NCBI RefSeq assembly: GCF_905171765.1
Contig: NC_053392.1
Coordinates: 373,587,963 to 373,651,962, forward strand
Direction of reading: 5' to 3'
Source of the DNA: Bufo bufo
Lineage: Eukaryota > Chordata > Amphibia > Anura > Bufonidae
DNA length: 64,000 nucleotides
In this document: piece after piece, positions 11,853-22,360 of the stretch
Layout of the letters: each line of letters opens with the position of its first letter
Position numbering within the stretch: position 1 is the first letter of the stretch
Notes under the pieces: model-generated
Told to the model about the DNA's origin: nothing
Seen by the model: the letters and a program-made list of their open reading frames with translations, nothing else
The model's database searches: none
Translations under genes and position numbers: made by a program

Positions 11853-12234
11853 AGGTCTCTTTCATACAAGCGAGTTTTCCGTCTGGATGTGATGTGTGTT
11901 GTGAAGAGTACCTGGACTGAATCTTGACCCACTCATCTCAATGGCATGTCCTTTCTTCATACATTTTTCACACAGGACTGACCTATTCAAGAAAATGGAG
12001 CATCTGGATGTGGTCCATATTTCACTGATGGTTGCTAGGAAATGCTGCATGTTATCCTGCAGTTTTTCTTCATATCCATGAAAAAACGGATGTAAAACTC
12101 ATGCAATCCTGATGGAAAAAACTGAAACAATGGAGACAATCGGAAACAAGACTGACTCAACGTGCATGCAAAAACCATTAATTTTTTAATGAACAGACCC
12201 TGACACATTCTGTATTGCTCATGTGAAAGAGGTC
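11853..12234. mobile_element. MITE related to the 11000-11819 element
   Basis: The left end AGGTCTCTTTCATAC follows TTA at 11850-11852. The right end CATGTGAAAGAGGTC stops at 12234 and is followed by TAA. The terminal sequence is a variant of the preceding MITE, so two relatives lie side by side. Confidence 0.6.
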
Positions 12235-12237
12235 TAA

Positions 12238-13023
12238 TGCCTTTAGTAAGAGCTTGGGCATTGGGTCTGTACAGTATATAATGCTGCAATCTTCTGAAGT
12301 ATCGCCTTAAAAAACTGGACAGCTGCCTTGACAACACTATATGGCAGTCATTGATAATGGATTAATGTTTTTATTTTATAGTTTGTATTACTTTGTATGA
12401 TACTTTATAGATGCTGTAATACTTAAACATATAAAATTTACCCATGAATCCTGTGCAGTTCTGGTGTTCCTTTTATTTATTTATTTTTATACATTTTTAT
12501 AGCTCTGACATATTCTGCAGCGATGTACAGACATGATCATCACTTTCTGTACCCACTGGGGCTCATAATCTAAGTTCCCTATCAGTATGTCTTTGGAGTG
12601 TGGGAGGAAACCTCAGTACCTGGAGGAAACCTAAACAAACTTTTATGGCACTGAGTCTAAGTCTAATCAGGCAAAGAACGCTCTCTTAATGCTGAATTGT
12701 ACCACTAGATACTAGAGCAATGGGAATGTTTACCTACGGACCAAGGAAGAAATGGTCAGAAACCCAGTAAGTGGTATCTGACAAACAGGGAATTGTGCAG
12801 TGTCAATTTACTCTTGTGTTATAGACATCCCTATGCAGCGGAACTATATAGCTTTATGGATTGTGTAATGACAGAGCTGGTTACTGCAGGGCTACTCCTG
12901 TTAAAATGTTTGGGAACAGCCCTGCAGGTAAAAGCTCCATCATAGTGGATTGACCTGTGTAGTTCTGATGCCAACTTTCGGCCCTGAGCTACTCTGAAAT
13001 TGATGGTCTATTCTAAGGATGGT
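12238..13023. repeat. Mostly unassigned; dispersed repeat fragment at about 12460-12640
   Basis: The fragment has TTTGGAGTGTGGGAGGAAACC and GGAGGAAACCTAAACAAAC, a motif I recognise as common in vertebrate dispersed repeats, without a secure family name. The rest holds no gene or clear structure. Confidence 0.4.
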
Positions 13024-13881
13024 TGTAAAGATGGTGTCCCCCTACTCACCACTGCAGTCCCGGGCTCTGCGTTTGGGAAAGCACTTTCCTACCTGGCCAC
13101 ATTCGTCATTGTTCACATCCAGTTGCATTGTGGTGTCGGTGGTGGTCAGCTGCCGGTGTCTACCTACACCGCCATGGTCCCCGGCTCTGTCCTTGCAGGT
13201 GCCATCCTGCCTGGATGCCTTCACCACTGTTTCCTTTCAGCCCTGAGTGCAGCATGCCTTCCAGGCTTTCCATCTAGCACATTATTTAAGGGCTAGCGCA
13301 CATCACTTCCTGTGATTTACTGGTTAAGCACATGTGACCTTCTGACCCATCCCAGCCTTCCTGCACCTATATAAGTGGTCCAGCCCTCTTCCCAAGTGCC
13401 TGAGCATCAAAGATACTTGTGTCCTGCAAGGGTTGCGTCCATACGTGCTTGTGTTCCTGAACTCCTCACCCATCCTTGTCTTCTGGATTCTGCTACCTGT
13501 CTGATCCTTGCCTGCTCTGTCTTGACTCTCCTGTTGCTGATCCGGATTGTCTGAACTGTACCTGTGCCGCCTGCTTGATCTATTGCTTGTACGACTTTGC
13601 TTCTTCCTTATCCTTTGGTCCTGCATTGTTGCTCCTGGTTACAACTCCGTCTGTTGACTATGTCTGTACCTCTAGTAGCATGTTCTGATACCCCCTGGTC
13701 CGCCTGGGCCAGCTACTTTGTGTGCCAACCCCCCTCAAGAGTTAGCGACCTGGTGTTCTATTTGGGAAACTCTATCCCCACCATCAGGGGTACTGTGAAG
13801 AATGAGGGGTTCACATAGACAGCGCCCTTAGATTAAGTTGGTCACATGGTAAAGTGGGTCCACACCTCCCGGTCCGTGACA
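13024..13881 (+). mobile_element. Probable solo LTR of a Ty3/gypsy element
   Basis: It starts TGTAAAGATGGTGTCCCC and ends GGTCCGTGACA, giving the TG...CA boundary. A CTATATAAG TATA box lies at about 13366-13374, as expected in an LTR promoter. The second half resembles in arrangement the 3' LTR of the gypsy relic at 40309-40929 (GACCTGGTG, then a hairpin around AGGGG, then CCCTTAG). No flanking pol sequence is present. Target duplication was not found, so the boundaries could be off by a few bases. Confidence 0.55.
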
Positions 13882-15380
13882 CTGGGCTATCTTGAGAAAA
13901 GACCATCAATATTAAAATCCTGAAATACCCCTTTGAATCTTAGCATACATGTCCTATACTGAAAGATTTAGGCAGTTATATCTTTATAAAAACAAATGCT
14001 TTTATTAATTCATTTTAAAAATAGCATCCACAGCTACAAAAGTGATGATTAAAACAGACCTACATGTTTCAGATAACCACAAATGTATCCTTACTCATGG
14101 TCAGTTATATCTTTATGCATGGTACAAAGCCCAAGACTGCAGACCTCAGCACAATATAGTTTACTAGCAACAAAGTCCTCACAAATATCTCAGACTGTTC
14201 AACAGACCTCAGATAGTGACCAAGACACTGCAGTTTATCTCTTTTTACCCACCTTTATAGTAACTCTATTTATTAGCTTGACTGAAAAAATGCATACAAT
14301 GTAACATTAATGTAAAAAAGTGATACAAAGTTAAAGTAAAGTTTCCTTTTAACATCTAAACCTGTGTGTCAATGCATTTACGTACTTCATTATGACTTTC
14401 TGTACACAGAAGACTAATTACAATAATCACATTTGTTTTTTAAGATCATTAAGAGGATTTGAGACAAATGTAATCCTCTTTGGGTGCGGAATGACATCAT
14501 GAATCATGTGTTTACAACTTTCCTATGTAAAATGCTTAAGGCTATTTACTCTGCTCTACATAAAAGGTTTTGAACTATAATTTTGAAATTCCATCAAAGA
14601 ACAAATTTGTCATGACTTGGCTCAGAGCTAAGTACCGGAATCAAGGCCATTCTCTTAAACAACAGTGAATATCTCCAAAATATTCTTTTAGTAGACAAGG
14701 TATCCTTGCATCTGGTAAACATCTGTTTTATATTCTTGCCCAAATTATCATCTTTTATCCAAAAATATATATTTTGGGAAATAATGGGAGAGCAGATGGG
14801 AAAACCAATCAACTATTGTTTCATTTGGCAACAGAAAATAAAAAGTATGACCAAAATGAGACATTTTCCAATACTGAAAGGTGATACATTTTACAACTGC
14901 ATTGGGAATGGGCCTCCAGGATTCCTGATTGTCCATATTATGAAGTGAAGGAAATAAAGATACACATTACGTTACCAGGAAAGAGACTATTTCAGTAGGG
15001 ATGTTGGAATTTGATTATACGGGATTAAAGCAAGATTTTAGAGTGATAGATTGGAGATATAGGTGGCAATGCAGCAGTATTGGTTTTTATGTTGCAAAGC
15101 ACAAAGTACAGGTTCTGAATGATTAACAGTGGAAAATTCTGAGTCTCATTATCCATGATATTATGACACAATTCCAGAATAATGATAATCTGGAAAGTTC
15201 TAACAAAGCCAAATTGAGCTAAATCCTTACCTCTACCCCCTAATAATTACTTTGTAAACTAGTGGGCCTTACAGCAACAAGTGAAAAAAAAAAGTTAATG
15301 CACTAATACGCACTTTTGCAGCTAGACAAACATGAAATACAATCATATGCTACTTAAATAAGCTGCAAAGAAAGTTGGCA

Positions 15381-15382
<2 letters not shown>
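13882..15382. other. Non-repeat intergenic stretch, no gene recognised
   Basis: AT-rich sequence without tandem or inverted structure. The short frames (60-80 codons) have no protein-like features. The block 14340-14560 contains ACTAATTACAATAATCAC, homeodomain-type core sites and a GGAATGACATCATGAATCA segment, so it could be conserved noncoding DNA; this is a guess that only alignment can test. Confidence 0.5.

Positions 15383-15415
<33 letters not shown>
15383..15415. repeat. (AT)n microsatellite at the 5' LTR
   Basis: An uninterrupted AT dinucleotide run directly abuts the 5' LTR. The 3' LTR also ends in an AT run (30899-30929), so the element probably integrated into a TA repeat. Confidence 0.95.
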
Positions 15416-15422
<7 letters not shown>

Positions 15423-16002
15423 GGAAGGCGCAGGGGTCCGTCATTGACGGAAGGTACGTGTCACCGAGGTTCCTGGCCTCAGTGAGATAAAAACCGTCAA
15501 TTTTGTGTGCCAGCGGCAGCTAGTGCTCACTGTCACTGTTTTACTTAGTGTGGCTGTAAAGCCAATCCGGCCGGTTCTTATTGGGAGCAGCCAAAGAGCA
15601 GGGTGGGTGGCTGTTCCCCACGTTCAGGCCAGGTTTTGGTCTGGGGTTTAAAAGCCCAGCCAGCAGCTCAGCTGGGTGTGGAATGAACCTCCAGGTGATA
15701 GTGGAGCTCTGTGTGTTGGGAGCTGAGGACTTCTGCCATACTGCAAGGCTGAGAGCTGCATGAGAAGCCAGGCGCCCTAAAGCCTGCTGTGGACTGCCAG
15801 GTGACGTGTTTTTGAGTTCTGTGAACTTTTGCTGTGTGAATTAACACGAGGATTCCTGCGGTGTGAATTAACACCAGGGCCCTGCCAAGTATTGTTTCTT
15901 TTCTGCCTTTTTGTGTGAATAAACACTGACTTTTGCTTTTCAACCTTGGTTTTGCCTCTGCATTGCGTCCGCTTACCCTGCCTACCAGAGCAAATACCTA
16001 CA
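15416..16002 (+). repeat. 5' LTR of Gmr1-like retrotransposon
   Basis: It is matched by the 3' LTR at 30344-30898: both contain GGGGTCCGTCATTGACGGAAG, the block GTGTCACCGAGGTTCCTGGCC, a GTTTAAAAGCC TATA-like site and an AATAAACACTGAC polyadenylation region. It ends CCTACA, pairing with the TGTAG start of the 3' copy; the 5' copy starts TATAG, so the first G has changed. The two LTRs differ by scattered substitutions and a deletion of about 40 bp in the 3' copy, so the insertion is not recent. Confidence 0.92.
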
Positions 16003-16022
16003 ATTGGTGGCTTGGAGCGGGT
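16003..16022 (+). promoter_or_regulatory. Primer-binding site region
   Basis: ATTGGTGGCTTGGAGCGGGT directly follows the LTR end. Position and composition fit a tRNA primer-binding site. I cannot assign the tRNA without a search. Confidence 0.5.
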
Positions 16023-16077
16023 AAGCGCAGTGAGGCTGGCGTGAACGCCAAAATATTTTTGGTTTGCACACGGTTGT

Positions 16078-16990
16078 ATGTCATTTATCAAACCGGCTAG
16101 ATTCAAACCGGTGTCACATGACGAAATGGAGGCTGTTATGAAGGCCCTCGAGGAGGCTAACCTACAGCAACGCGAGGCTAGTAAGCAGCAGCAGGAGGCG
16201 AACCAGATGCTGCTACAACACATAATGGCTTTGCAGACAACAGGAGCAACCCCAAGCGTACACAATGCCCAGAAAGCAGTCCGTGCAGCGATCCCTAAAA
16301 TGACCCCCGCAGACGACGTCGAGACCTACCTGGCGATGTATGAGAAAGTGGCCACCAGGGAAAAGCTGCTCCAAGACTAGTGGGCTGAGGTTGTCGCTCC
16401 TTTTCTGACATCAGAGTCCCAGCTGGTGTTTTTCTACTTGCCGGATGATCAAGCGGCCGACTACCCAAAGGTAAAGAGGGAGATTTTGACAAGACTGGGG
16501 GGGGGATGTGCTGGTCCGGGTGCATCAGTGGGGGATCAACCCGGCGGAGCCCATGAGACCCCAGTATTATGACCTGCTCAACCTGTTGCAAAAGTGGCTA
16601 CAACCTGACGTGCTGAGCCCCACTGATATTTTGGACCGGTTGTTAGTAGACAGGTTCTGGACAGCTCTGCCACCCCCTCTCCAGCAATGAATTGGCCGGT
16701 CTCTCCAGGTAATGCGCTGGAGATGGTTGACCTGGTGGAGCGCTATGAGGCTACCCGGAACTTACAGGAGGGTTCTGCTGGGAGAAGGGCAGTCAGATCC
16801 TGTAACTCTCTACCTCGGACACAGTAACCGGTGCCCACCAAACCCACCTGGGATGTAACCCCTGTGGACCTTGCTCCAATAATCTGCTGGCGGTGTCGGG
16901 AGCCTGGCTATGTTCGAACGGACTGTCCCTGTCAGGGGGAACCCATGGACACGAACTATGGCTTCCGTCAATCATTATATGCCAGGAAAC
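16078..16990 (+). pseudogene. gag: gag relic with SCAN-like capsid segment and zinc knuckle
   Basis: An ATG at 16078 opens a 100-codon frame with a Q/E/A-rich coiled-coil-like stretch (residues 15-50), then stops at 16378. The frame continues after stops and frame changes. At 16508-16690 the segment LLQKWLQPDVLSPTDILDRL with ALPPPLQQ matches the helical pattern of SCAN domains, which are thought to derive from the capsid of Gmr1-like elements. A zinc knuckle, CWRCREPGYVRTDCP (about 16883-16927), has Arg where the knuckle His should be. Gag would assemble particles in the cytoplasm; this copy cannot. Confidence 0.8.
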
Positions 16991-17501
16991 TGTGTGCAGT
17001 TGGTGTTCCGGAGTTTCTGAACCACCTGTGCCAGGTTGAGGTGGGAGACACTCCAGCGGAGACTCTGTTGGACTCAGGAAGTCTGGTGACCCTGGTAAGG
17101 GCTTCCCTGGTACTCTCCGCTGAGTACACCGGCTGTAAGGTCGGAGTCATGTGTATTCATGGGGACTAAAAGACTATCCTACTGCTACGGCGTCTCTGTC
17201 TACGGTTTACGGCAGGTGGATCCACGAGGTGGCTGTCGCAACCAACCTACATTATGAACTTATAGTAGGGAAAGACTTCCCGGGTTTCACGGCACTGTGG
17301 CCTGTTCAGAGAGTGACTAATATGCATTAGACAGATGTAACCCTAGCAGAGTGGCCCGGCTCAAAGGGGAGACCAGAACCCTGGGAACCTGAGTCCGAAG
17401 GGCCAGTGGTAGGCGTGACCGCCACTTCAGTGGAAGAGGAGGAGACAACCCTGCTGAGTGTAATGGTGGGAGACATGGAGGACTTGCCGCCGGGGCCTGA
17501 G
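16990..17501 (+). pseudogene. pol: Aspartic protease relic of the Gmr1-like pol
   Basis: The frame ending at 17169 contains LLDSGSLVTLV, the active-site motif of retroviral-type aspartic proteases (D-S-G). Further protease and linker text continues in other frames to the hAT2 insertion at 17502 (GPELAE is the last readable piece). It would cleave Gag and Pol. It is disrupted by at least two frame changes, and by hAT2 immediately after. Confidence 0.75.
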
Positions 17502-17929
17502 CTGGCAGAAAGAGATGTCCCGAATAGTTCTCCGGCGAATAGTTCCCAGCGAACATAGCTTGTTCGCCGCAGCGGGCGATCATATGCGGTGTTCGGTCCG
17601 CCCCCTATTTGTCATCATTGAGTAAACTTTGACCCTGTACCTCACAGTCAGCAGACACATTCCAGCCAATCAGCAGCAGACCTTCCCTCCCAGACCCTCC
17701 CACCTCCTGGACAGCATCCATTTTAGATTCATTCGGAAGCTGCATTATTAGTGAGAAGAGGGACAGTGTAGCTGCTGCTGATTTAATAGGGAAATCGATA
17801 GCTAGGCTAGTGTATTCAGTATCCACTACAGTCCTGAAGGACTCATCTGATCTCTGCTGTAAGGACAGCACCCTAAAAAGCCCTTTTTAGGGCTAGAACA
17901 TCAGTCTGCTTTTTTTTTTTTTCCTGTGT

Positions 17930-18745
17930 AATCTAATTGCAGTTGCCTGCCTGCCAGCGTATGTGTCAGGCTCACAGCGTATACCCTGCCCACTTGCCCA
18001 GTGCCACCACTCATATGTGGTGTCACAATAGCTTGCATTTAAAAAAAAAAATAATACAATTTTGACTGTGAAATAATAGCAGTCAGTTTCCTTCACACGT
18101 GTGCGTTTCAGGGCCTGCCAGGGCACAGTGTCACACCAGTGCAACTCATATCTGGTGTAACAGTAGTGTACATTTAAAAAAATAATAATAATTTTGACTG
18201 TGAAATAATAGCAGTCAGTTTCCTTCACACGTGTGCGTTTCAGGGCCTGTCAGGGCACAGTGTCACACCAGTGCAACTCATATCTGGTGTAACAGTAGTG
18301 TACATTAAAAAAAAACCTAGAAATTTGACTGTGAAATAATAGCAGTCAGTTTCCTTCACACGTGTGCGTTTCAGGGCCTGTCAGGGCACAGTGTCACACC
18401 AGTGCAACTCATATCTGGTGTAACAGTAGTGTACATTTAAAAAAAAAAACAATTTTGACTGTGAAATAATAGCAGTCAGTTTCCTTCACGCGTGTGCGTT
18501 TCAGGGCCTGCCAGGGCACAGTGTCACACCAGTCCAACTCATATCTGGTGTAACAGTAGTGTACATTTAAAAAAAAATACAATTTTGACTGTGAAATAAT
18601 AGCAGTCAGTTTCCTTCATGCGTGTGCGTTTCAGGGCCTGCCAGGGCACAGTGTCACACCAGTGCAACTCATATCTGGTGTAACAGTAGTGTACATTTAA
18701 AAAAAAAATACAATTTTGACTGTGAAATAATAGCAGTCAGTTTCT
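17930..18745. repeat. 130-bp tandem array (left block) in hAT2
   Basis: About six copies of a 130-132 bp unit contain TGACTGTGAAATAATAGCAG, CTTCACACGTGTGCGTTTCAGGGC, CAACTCATATCTGGTGTAAC and a variable A tract. Spacing measured on the GTGCGTTT word is 132, 131, 130 and 130 bp. The array lies between the hAT2 left end and its coding part. Confidence 0.93.
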
Positions 18746-18765
18746 TTATAACAAAACAATAACAA

Positions 18766-21575
18766 ACATGCTGGAGGTAACTGGTGAGTTGTTTGCGAGT
18801 CGGCCTTATGCTCCTGTAATTTGCCCACTGGCTCCTGGTATCGCCCATATGGCTCAGGTAGGAGAGTGTAGGGTCCCGGGCTACTTGAGAAACCTTGTCG
18901 TGGTGTCCGGGCTTAGACATGTTCTACACCGTAGGACATGTTGACTAATCTCTCAATTTTAAAATCAGTTTGAGAATTAGTGAGACTGCAGAGTGCACCT
19001 ATGTTTGTTATTGTTTTGTTATATTGTTATATTAATTATCACATCCACACTTGTTACCCTGTGTCACACAAGTCCAACTCATATCTGGTGTAACAGTAGT
19101 GTACATTTAAAAAAAAATACAATTTTGACTGTGAAATAATAGCAGTCAGTTTCCTTCATGCGTGTGCGTTTCAGGGCCTGCCAGGGCGCAGTGTCACACC
19201 AGTGCAACTCATATCTGGTGTAACAGTAGTGTACATTTAAAAAAAAAATACAATTTTGACTGTGAAATAATAGCAGTCAGTTTCTTTATAACAAAACAAT
19301 AACAAACATGCTGGAGGTAACTGGTGAGTTGTTTGCGAGTCGGCCTTATGCTCCTGTAATTTGCCCACTGGCTCCTGGTATCGCCCATATGGCTCAGGTA
19401 GGAGAGTGTAGGGTCCCGGGCTACTTGAGAAACCTTGTCGTGGTGTCCGGGCTTAGACATGTTCTACACCGTAGGACATGTTGACTAATCTCTCAATTTT
19501 AAAATCAGTTTGAGAATTAGTGAGACTGCAGAGTGCACCTATGTTTGTTATTGTTTTGTTATATTGTTATATTAATTATCACATCCACACTTGTTACCTT
19601 GTGTAGGATGTCTATTGTGGTACTTGTGGTTTGCCGCGGGCATCCTCCATTGTATGCATTTTGCTGGGGATTGCCATTAGCAACGGGCCACAAGTGCAGG
19701 ATTTGCTCCCCTATATATATGCACAACTGCATGTGGGTTTGAGCAGCTCCTGCTAATGCCAACCTGTCTTCTTAGTTTGTATATATAGATTCCTGGAGAT
19801 GTATAAACTCCTATTTAAATGTGCCTGTTTTCCATCTACAGGTCACATTTAGGTGCACCTGTGAAGCCTGGGCTATATCAGCAAGTCTTGAGTGGGACTC
19901 ACAGACTCCTCCCTCCTCCCATTGCAAGCATGGCCACATGCTGGAGGTAACTGGTGAGTTGTTTGCGAGTCGGCCTTATGCTCCTGTAATTTGCCCACTG
20001 GCTCCTGGTATCGCCCATATGGCTCAGGTAGGAGAGTGTAGGGTCCCGGGCTACTTGAGAAACCTTGTCGTGGTGTCCGGGCTTAGACATGTTCTACACC
20101 GTAGGACATGTTGACTAATCTCTCAATTTTAAAATCAGTTTGAGAATTAGTGAGACTGCAGAGTGCACCTATGTTTGTTATTGTTTTGTTATATTGTTAT
20201 ATTAATTATCACATCCACACTTGTTACCCTGTGTCACACCAGTCCAACTCATATCTGGTGTAACAGTAGTGTACATTTAAAAAAAAATACAATTTTGACT
20301 GTGAAATAATAGCAGTCAGTTTCCTTCATGCGTGTGCGTTTCAGGGCCTGCCAGGGCACAGTGTCACACCAGTGCAACTCATATCTGGTGTAACAGTAGT
20401 GTACATTTAAAAAAAAAATACAATTTTGACTGTGAAATAATAGCAGTCAGTTTCTTTATAACAAAACAATAACAAACATGCTGGAGGTAACTGGTGAGTT
20501 GTTTGCGAGTCGGCCTTATGCTCCTGTAATTTGCCCACTGGCTCCTGGTATCGCCCATATGGCTCAGGTAGGAGAGTGTAGGGTCCCGGGCTACTTGAGA
20601 AACCTTGTCGTGGTGTCCGGGCTTAGACATGTTCTACACCGTAGGACATGTTGACTAATCTCTCAATTTTAAAATCAGTTTGAGAATTAGTGAGACTGCA
20701 GAGTGCACCTATGTTTGTTATTGTTTTGTTATATTGTTATATTAATTATCACATCCACACTTGTTACCTTGTGTAGGATGTCTATTGTGGTACTTGTGGT
20801 TCGCCGCGGGCATCCTCCATTGTATGCATTTTGCTGGGGATTGCCATTAGCAACGGGCCACAAGTGCAGGATTTGCTCCCCTATATATATGCACAACTGC
20901 ATGTGGGTTTGAGCAGCTCCTGCTAATGCCAACCTGTCTTCTTAGTTTGTATATATAGATTCCTGGAGGTGTATAAACTCCTATTTAAATGTGCCTGTTT
21001 TCCATCTACAGGTCACATTTAGGTGCACCTGTGAAGCCTGGGCTATATCAGCAAGTCTTGAGTGGGACTCACAGACTCCTCCCTCCTCCCATTGCAAGCA
21101 TGGCCACATGCTGGAGGTAACTGGTGAGTTGTTTGCGAGTCGGCCTTATGCTCCTGTAATTTGCCCACTGGCTCCTGGTATCGCCCATATGGCTCAGGTA
21201 GGAGAGTGTAGGGTCCCGGGCTACTTGAGAAACCTTGTCGTGGTGTCCGGGCTTAGACATGTTCTACACCGTAGGACATGTTGACTAATCTCTCAATTTT
21301 AAAATCAGTTTGAGAATTAGTGAGACTGCAGAGTGCACCTATGTTTGTTATTGTTTTGTTATATTGTTATATTAATTATCACATCCACACTTGTTACCTT
21401 GTGTAGGATGTCTATTGTGGTACTTGTGGTTCGCCGCCGGCATCCTCCATTGTATGCATTTTGCTGGGGATTGCCATTAGCAACGGGCCACAAGTGCAGG
21501 ATTTGCTCCCCTATATATATGCACAACTGCATGTCGGTTTGAGCAGCTCCTGCTAATGCCAACCTGTCTTCTCAG
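18766..21575. repeat. 1170-bp higher-order repeat (2.4 units) inside the 130-bp array
   Basis: Unit 1 (18766-19935) and unit 2 (19936-21105) are the same length and differ at only a handful of positions that I could see (for example 19634 T/C and 19799 A/G). A third, partial unit runs to 21575. Each unit contains a shortened 300-bp copy of a foreign module, about 240 bp of the 130-bp satellite, and a full 630-bp copy of the module (19306-19935 and 20476-21105). The module starts ACATGCTGGAGGTAACTGG and contains CCCCTATATATATGCACAAC. I do not recognise its family. Its small frames on both strands repeat with it and are not convincing genes. Confidence 0.92.
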
Positions 21576-22250
21576 TCAGTTTCTTTCACGCGTGTGCGTT
21601 TCAGGGCTTGCCAGGGCACAGTGTCAACCCAGTGCAACTCATATCTGGTGTAACAGTAGTGTACATTTAAAAAAAATATACAATTTTGACTGTGAAATAA
21701 TAGCAGTCAGTTTCCTTCACACGTGTGCGTTTCAGGGCCTGTCAGGGCACAGTGTCACACCAGTGCAACTCATATCTGGTGTAACAGTAGTGTACATAAA
21801 AAAAAAAATAGAAATTTGACTGTGAAATAATAGCAGTTAGTTTCCTTCACACGTGTTCGTTTCAGGGCCTGCCAGGGCACAGTGTCACACCAGCGCAACT
21901 CATATCTGGTGTAACAGTAGTGTACATAAAAAAAAAACTAGAAATTTGACTGTGAAATAATAGCAGTCAGTTTCCTTCACACGTGTGCGTTTCAGGGCCT
22001 GCCAGGGCACAGTGTCACACCAGTGCAACTCATATCTGGTGTAACAGTAGTGTACATTTAAAAAAAAAATACCGTTTTGACTGTGAAATAATAGCAGTTA
22101 GTTTCCTTCACACGTGTGCGTTTCAGGGCCTGCCAGGGCACAGTGTCACACCAGTGCAACTCATATCTGGTGTAACAGTAGTGTACATTTAAAAAAGAAA
22201 ATACAATTTTGACTGTAATAGATTGAATAGCAGTTAGTTGTCTGCAAGCG
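21576..22250. repeat. 130-bp tandem array (right block) in hAT2
   Basis: Five more copies of the unit described at 17930-18745 follow the higher-order repeat. The last copy decays at about 22240, just before the transposase leader. Confidence 0.92.
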
Positions 22251-22360
22251 TGTGTGTCAGGCCTACAGCGTCTACTCTGCCAACTTCTGCCAGTGCACAG
22301 TGCCACTCATATCTGATGTCACAGTAGCTTGCACGCATAGTACCACTAATCGAAAAAAAA

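Noticed and set aside
13476..13818. Cys/Leu-rich frames as secreted or membrane proteins
   Set aside because: They lie within a probable LTR and are produced by its pyrimidine-rich composition.
18669..21260. Repeated 63-83 codon minus-strand frames starting MSKPGHHDK
   Set aside because: Identical because the underlying 1170-bp repeat is recent. The C-terminal part changes with the flanking sequence and is satellite in some copies. No domain or codon evidence.
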